A stretch of 64,000 nucleotides of DNA from Salticus scenicus. Taxonomy: Eukaryota; Arthropoda; Arachnida; Araneae; Salticidae. Positions 60,012 to 64,000 of the stretch are shown here, one piece after another; positions within the stretch are counted from its first letter, which is position 1, and every line of letters starts with the position of its first letter. The notes beneath the pieces are model-generated. The model had not been told where the DNA came from and searched no databases. It was given only the letters and a program-made list of their open reading frames with translations. A program made the translations under genes and the position numbers. The DNA is taken from assembly GCA_963930645.1 (NCBI GenBank), contig OZ005662.1:77705841-77769840 (forward strand), in the 5' to 3' direction.

Positions 60012-60436
60012 CACTGAGAAAAAAGTATACCACCTTCATCTAGAACAAATAAGTGATCATTTTATGAATCCCTAAACTAGAAATATAGATTTCTGATCTA
60101 TGTGTATAAAGCACGCCAATAAACTGAATAGATGAAATGATCGAGAATTTCTACCTCTATACATTTCTAGGTGGTGAAATTCTTGCTTGATTTTCTGGAA
60201 TTGTGTCATAAACCAAGATTACAGTTGCTAAAAATGACCTCTAATATTCTTATTTGTTTGTAGAGATTTTTAAATAATTTTGCCCTCGAGAATATAGAAA
60301 AACGCTCTAGAATTCTAATCGGTGTTTCCAGAACTCGCTTTCAAAAGGGACTAGAATTTATGAGGATGACATGGAACTATTTGTTCTAGAGCCTCAATGT
60401 AGAATCTAGATGTCAAATACAGAATATTTTTCAATG
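60012..60436 (+). mobile_element. CACTGAG MITE family, copy k
   Basis: cactgagaaaaaag to caatg then TA. An internal stretch around the 'gaatattctgaa' block is deleted. It lies directly against copy j in the opposite orientation. Confidence 0.85.
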
Positions 60437-60830
60437 TATTTTCTTCTCCTAGTGTAATGAGTGATTTGGGTGGCGAATTTCTCCATAGAATAACATGCAT
60501 TTGGTTACTGTTTACGATTGGTAAAGCGTCCACTTAATCGGCAGCCTCGTATTCTCGATATACCATACAAAATAGACTTTTATTCAATGAAAAAGCGATT
60601 ATGTGATAGGAGATGTCGATTTAAAAACAAATATAATAATATATTTAAGAAAAAATGTCTGATATTGATAATTAATAGGGCTAAAAATGTTGGGTATGTT
60701 CGATTTTTTAATTTTTTTGGAACATAATTTATTACTTTAGAAATTTTATTTATTAACTCATCAACCACGAAAATTCCTCGTACAAAAAGTGGTGTGTAAT
60801 ATTGATTTTTATACCATCTATTTGAAAAAT
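60437..60830. other. no gene seen
   Basis: AT-rich. Nothing was identified. Confidence 0.45.
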
Positions 60831-60885
60831 GCCAGAGCCGGGAATCGAACCTAGGCTTGTTACTCTATCACTGAGCTACCCTGGC
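60831..60885 (-). tRNA. truncated tRNA-like sequence (no anticodon arm)
   Basis: Minus strand, 55 nt: GCCAGGG and CTCTGGC form a 7-bp acceptor stem (one G-U). TAGCTCAGTGATAGAG is a standard D arm/A box, and GGTTCGATTCC is a perfect B box in a T arm with one mismatch. Only about 13 nt separate the D and T arms, so the anticodon stem is missing. Most likely a tRNA pseudogene or SINE head, not a working tRNA. Confidence 0.6.
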
Positions 60886-60887
60886 CG

Positions 60888-61365
60888 CACTGAGATAAAA
60901 AAAAATATATCGCATTCCTCTAGAATGAACAAGTGGCCATTTTCTAAAGCCCTTAACTAGAAATATAGATTTCCGAGCTATGCGCATAAAACTACGCCAA
61001 TAAACTGAATAGACGAAATGATCGAGAATTTTCAGTTTACAGATTTCTAAATAGTGAAACAATATTCTGAATATTCCGTATATTTTGAATCTTTTGTATT
61101 GCGAGAAATTCTCGCTTGATTTTCTAGAATTGGGTAATAAACCAAAATTATAGTTGCTGAAACCGGCCTCTTGAAGTCTCATTTAATTGCAGAGGTTTTT
61201 AAATAACTTTGCCCTTGATAATATAGGCAAACGCTCTAGAATTCTAATAGGGGCTTCCAGAACTCGCTTTCCAAGGGGACTAGAATTTATAAGGATGACA
61301 AGGAACTATTTTTTCTAGAGCCACAATTTAGATTCTAGATGTCAGTTTCAGAATTTTTCTCAGTG
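60888..61365 (+). mobile_element. CACTGAG MITE family, copy l
   Basis: cactgagataaaa to tttctcagtg, starting three bases after the tRNA-like sequence. A 104-codon minus frame in it recurs partly in copy g and is an artefact. Confidence 0.9.
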
Positions 61366-61585
61366 CGATAACCAGCTTGCCTTTTCTCACATAATATCCG
61401 TTGACATGGTCACTGTTTCTGCAATCGCTGATGTAACAGGTGGGAATATTACATATTTGATATTCTCACTTGTTATTTTTCACCTTATTAATATTCTCAC
61501 CTGTTACATCTGCGTTTGGAGACTTTGTTTCTAACTCACCTAATTGTTTTAGAAATTCCCTTGAAATCGAATCTGGTGAGGACTG

Positions 61586-61631
<46 letters not shown>

Positions 61632-62298
61632 CCTAAAGCTTTTCTGAATGAAGTTACAAGCTGGTTCAAAACTATAAAACTCCCTACAGTATTTTCTTCT
61701 CGAAAAGTCTTCAACCAAAATCATTCTAATTTTGGAAACAAAGACGAAACATTTAAATTTGTCTAAAGTGCCCCACTTCTGTTTCTAATGAATTTAGTTT
61801 TATTCCTCATTTAATAATACAGATGTTCATTAAAAATAAATTCGTTCTTTCCAACTTTCTAGGCCGAAACGTGTCCTGGGATTGTTTCAAGTTGATTAAA
61901 GCTATAGCGTGCTCTTAAGAATATTTGTTTAAGAGCCATTAATTTAAGCAAGGGAAAATTATCTTCATTTATTGTAGTGTTTTGTTTAGATGCATATTTA
62001 ATTCGAAAATGTTTAAACAAATGTCGTATTATTTATTTAAATTAGAAGTTGTTTTTGTAAATAATTTGATAGATTTCCGTCGAATATAGGTATTATAGAC
62101 TTAAAGTAAATGCAAAATTTTCTCTGGAGGGTAAAATTTCCCTAATTTTGTAGTAGAAATTTCTTAAAATTGAGTCGAGGACTACCAGGAGATTAATATG
62201 TTCAATAAATTGCATGTTTATTTGCAAAGAACAAATTTTCACCCTATAATGATGTACCTCTAGCTTAAATTTAAAAATGAAAAATGTTTTTATTACTG
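61366..62298. other. AT-rich, (TA)n at 61588-61625, no gene
   Basis: Inverted 'cacctgttac'-type motifs near 61430-61510. No gene was supported. Confidence 0.5.
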
Positions 62299-63028
62299 TG
62301 TGAGGTTGAGACGTCAGAACGTCACCACAGTTTGTGTAAAATTAAGCTGGATCCAGCAAAGTAGAAAGTGGGGACGATTAAATTTCTTCGACGCCAGTGA
62401 CTCGGCGAAAGTTGAGGTCGGGTTAGTTTTGTGTCGGCAGGGTGCTGCAACGAAGGAATTAGAAGTGATTTTAAAAGTATTGATTGAAATGAAGAGAAAG
62501 GAGGTTAGTAGGAAGAAGTATAAGAGGGAGATGGTTTTAGTAGATTGGTGTGGATGTTGGAGTATATTATAGTGGATGGTGATGTATATTATAGTGGATT
62601 GGGGAGAATCTTATTTTGGCGATTATTGAGAAGTGGCGTAGTGGAGATTTAGTTGTGTGTAGATTAAGTTGTGATGAGTGTTGGTACGAGTATCTACTAG
62701 CATTCGTAAAGGTAAAGTTGGATCTGAAGGGAATCCTCTGATCCACAGAGAAGTCGCAGTAGCGGAGTATACGAGTGCAACCGTCTCTACACCTTCGACT
62801 ATTTGCTGGGGTGAGATATTTAAGATTATCTAATTTAATTTCTGATACATATATTTTGATTAATTAAATACGCTGACTGAGTTAGCTTGATTGCCAGACC
62901 ACCCTCCCGTTAATCTGTTCAAATAAACTCTTATTTATTGTTTAATTGAAGCCTTGTACTCTCTTACTTACCATTTAGATATCTAATTAAGTTATTAAGA
63001 TGGAGTTTGCATCAACGCGAACTTCACA
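62299..63028 (+). repeat. candidate 5' LTR of a Ty3/gypsy-type element
   Basis: Starts tgtgaggttg and ends gaacttcaca, giving the TG...CA termini of an LTR with a short inverted repeat. It contains TATA-like 'gtatattata' and the polyadenylation-type 'aataaa' (about 62931). A gag gene follows directly. 'gtagcgcccaaatcag' just after it could be a changed tRNA primer-binding site. The 3' LTR would lie outside the window, so identity of the ends is unchecked. A 90-codon frame (62300-62572) is not recognised as a gene. Confidence 0.5.
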
Positions 63029-63031
63029 GTA

Positions 63032-63798
63032 GCGCCCAAATCAGTTCGACACCCCCCCTTCTCTCGGGTATATTTTACGGGATCAAATGTTGTTACTCAT
63101 TTCTTTACTGAAATCGAAGAATACTTCATCTTGTCTAAAATTGATGAAGCTGACAAGTTTAATTTATTAAAACACTCCTTAAAAGGAGCTGCTAAAATCT
63201 GGTATGATACCGTTGCCTCTAAAGCTCTAGGTCAAAATCCTACATATGAGGATTTGAAAGTGAAAATTAAGAGTTCATTCTCTTCTATCTCCGATAAAAC
63301 CAGACTTCGTCAAGAACTTTACACGACTAAAATGTCATTTTATGATAAACCTACAACATTTTTGTTACGTAAATTCGACATTATAAAGCAGCTGGATTTA
63401 GTGTTATCTTTTGCCGCTGCAATGGAAATTATAAACCCGCTATTGACTATTCCAATTCAAGATTATCTTGATCTGAAACCTGTCACTTCTTACGACAGCC
63501 TGTTTCAAACTTTATCTAAGTACCAAGAACGTCACCCTCCAAGGGCGGAAAATACCTTTAAACGCCAGCGGGTTAATGGAAATATGCAAAATTCTAGGCG
63601 TGAAAATTTCACCCCCCTCAAAATTTCAATCGCTATCAACATGACCGTCAATCGCCGCAACCAAGGCGTAATAACTTTCAAAATTCACGAAACGATCGTT
63701 CTAATGAAAATCAGTCTCAAAACTTTTCTCGAGCTGATAGAAATAACAGAAATTTTCGTAACTCTCGTAATAACCAGAGTCGTCAGTTAAACGAGTAA
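63032..63798 (+). CDS. gag: LTR-retrotransposon Gag, frameshifted
   Basis: The frame opens without an ATG soon after the LTR (FTGSN..HFFTEIEEYF, then LLKHSLKGAAKIWYDTV), a layout typical of Ty3/gypsy Gag capsid domains. At a run of six C (63612-63617) the frame is lost. The next frame carries an Asn/Gln/Arg-rich basic tail ending at TAA 63796-63798, as expected for the RNA-binding end of a gag lacking zinc knuckles. A one-base deletion, or a sequencing error in the C run, explains this. Gag packages element RNA into particles in the cytoplasm. Protease follows in the -1 frame. Confidence 0.8.
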
Positions 63799-64000
63799 GT
63801 GGCTTTTGTGAGGAGGGTCAACAGCCACTGAATAACTCAATCACCTCCATATGTTTAGACACAATTTGTATCAGTCCGATGGACCTCCCTAATTTAAATA
63901 CAATACTGCATGACATTTTAATACCTACTTATTGGGATACTGGTGCTGAACGTTCCTTTCTAGCATATGAAACTTATAAAGAGAATTTTGCCTTTAAACC
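63774..64000 (+). CDS. pol: start of Pol: aspartic protease, runs off window
   Basis: The frame is open from 63774 to the window end, in -1 relation to the gag tail. It contains WDTGAERSFL at about 63940, the catalytic Asp-Thr-Gly of retroelement aspartic proteases. No ATG is needed if it is made by ribosomal frameshifting at 63786-63792. Reverse transcriptase and integrase would lie beyond the window. Confidence 0.85.
63786..63792 (+). promoter_or_regulatory. putative -1 frameshift site GTTAAAC
   Basis: In the gag-tail frame the heptamer reads G TTA AAC, the X XXY YYZ phase for a -1 slip into the protease frame. The gag stop TAA follows one codon later. GTTAAAC is a known, less common slippery heptamer. 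I have not folded the downstream RNA. Confidence 0.5.

Overview
This is a eukaryotic, very AT-rich window with no host protein-coding gene that I can support. It holds poly-A/T runs, many microsatellites, and dense layers of DNA transposons, fold-back elements, retroelement remnants and tandem or inverted repeats. The transposon families present (mariner DD37D, Tc1-like, Tigger-like, hAT and piggyBac-type MITEs, a Penelope-like element with a GIY-YIG domain, a Ty3/gypsy-type LTR element) fit an arthropod. An arachnid is my best guess, but that is inference only.

Layout. At 1-3.4 kb there is a short tandem array and a 2.7-kb fold-back element whose arms are variable-number tandem repeats. At 3.5-15.1 kb there are many small terminal-inverted-repeat elements. 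These include a perfect hAT MITE (7426-7710), a 170-bp hAT MITE (12669-12838), an older copy of that MITE broken by a piggyBac-type insertion (4361-4920), and a TIR element broken by a dispersed LINE-like repeat (10499-11755). At 16.1-17.5 kb there is a ~450-bp tandem triplication. At 17.6-24.4 kb a Penelope-like pseudogene is cut by a Tigger-like element and truncated by a large inverted duplication. It carries a hammerhead-ribozyme motif downstream. At 25.9-27.2 kb there is a complete but inactive mariner of DD37D spacing.

From 29.7 to 36.9 kb there are hairpin MITEs, a 7-unit ~172-bp array, and two fold-backs, one with a hammerhead-like motif. At 40.35-43.93 kb there is a tandem segmental duplication, one copy of which received a fold-back carrying a hammerhead motif. 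At 45.7-52.8 kb there is a ~7-kb interrupted palindrome with 502-bp repeats at its centre and a smaller palindrome, carrying tRNA-like boxes, inserted in it. At 54.1-61.4 kb there are more MITEs, a Tc1-like pseudogene and a truncated tRNA-like sequence. At 62.3 kb to the end there is the 5' end of an LTR retrotransposon: candidate LTR, gag, and the start of protease in the -1 frame behind a possible slippery site.

The elements do not form a pathway. They record successive insertions, and several pairs of paralogous copies here act as filled and empty sites that give the order of events. The most distinctive signal is three hammerhead-type motifs (CTGATGA, stem, GAAA), all with the same one-base variation. 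One lies downstream of Penelope-like coding remnants and two lie inside fold-back elements.
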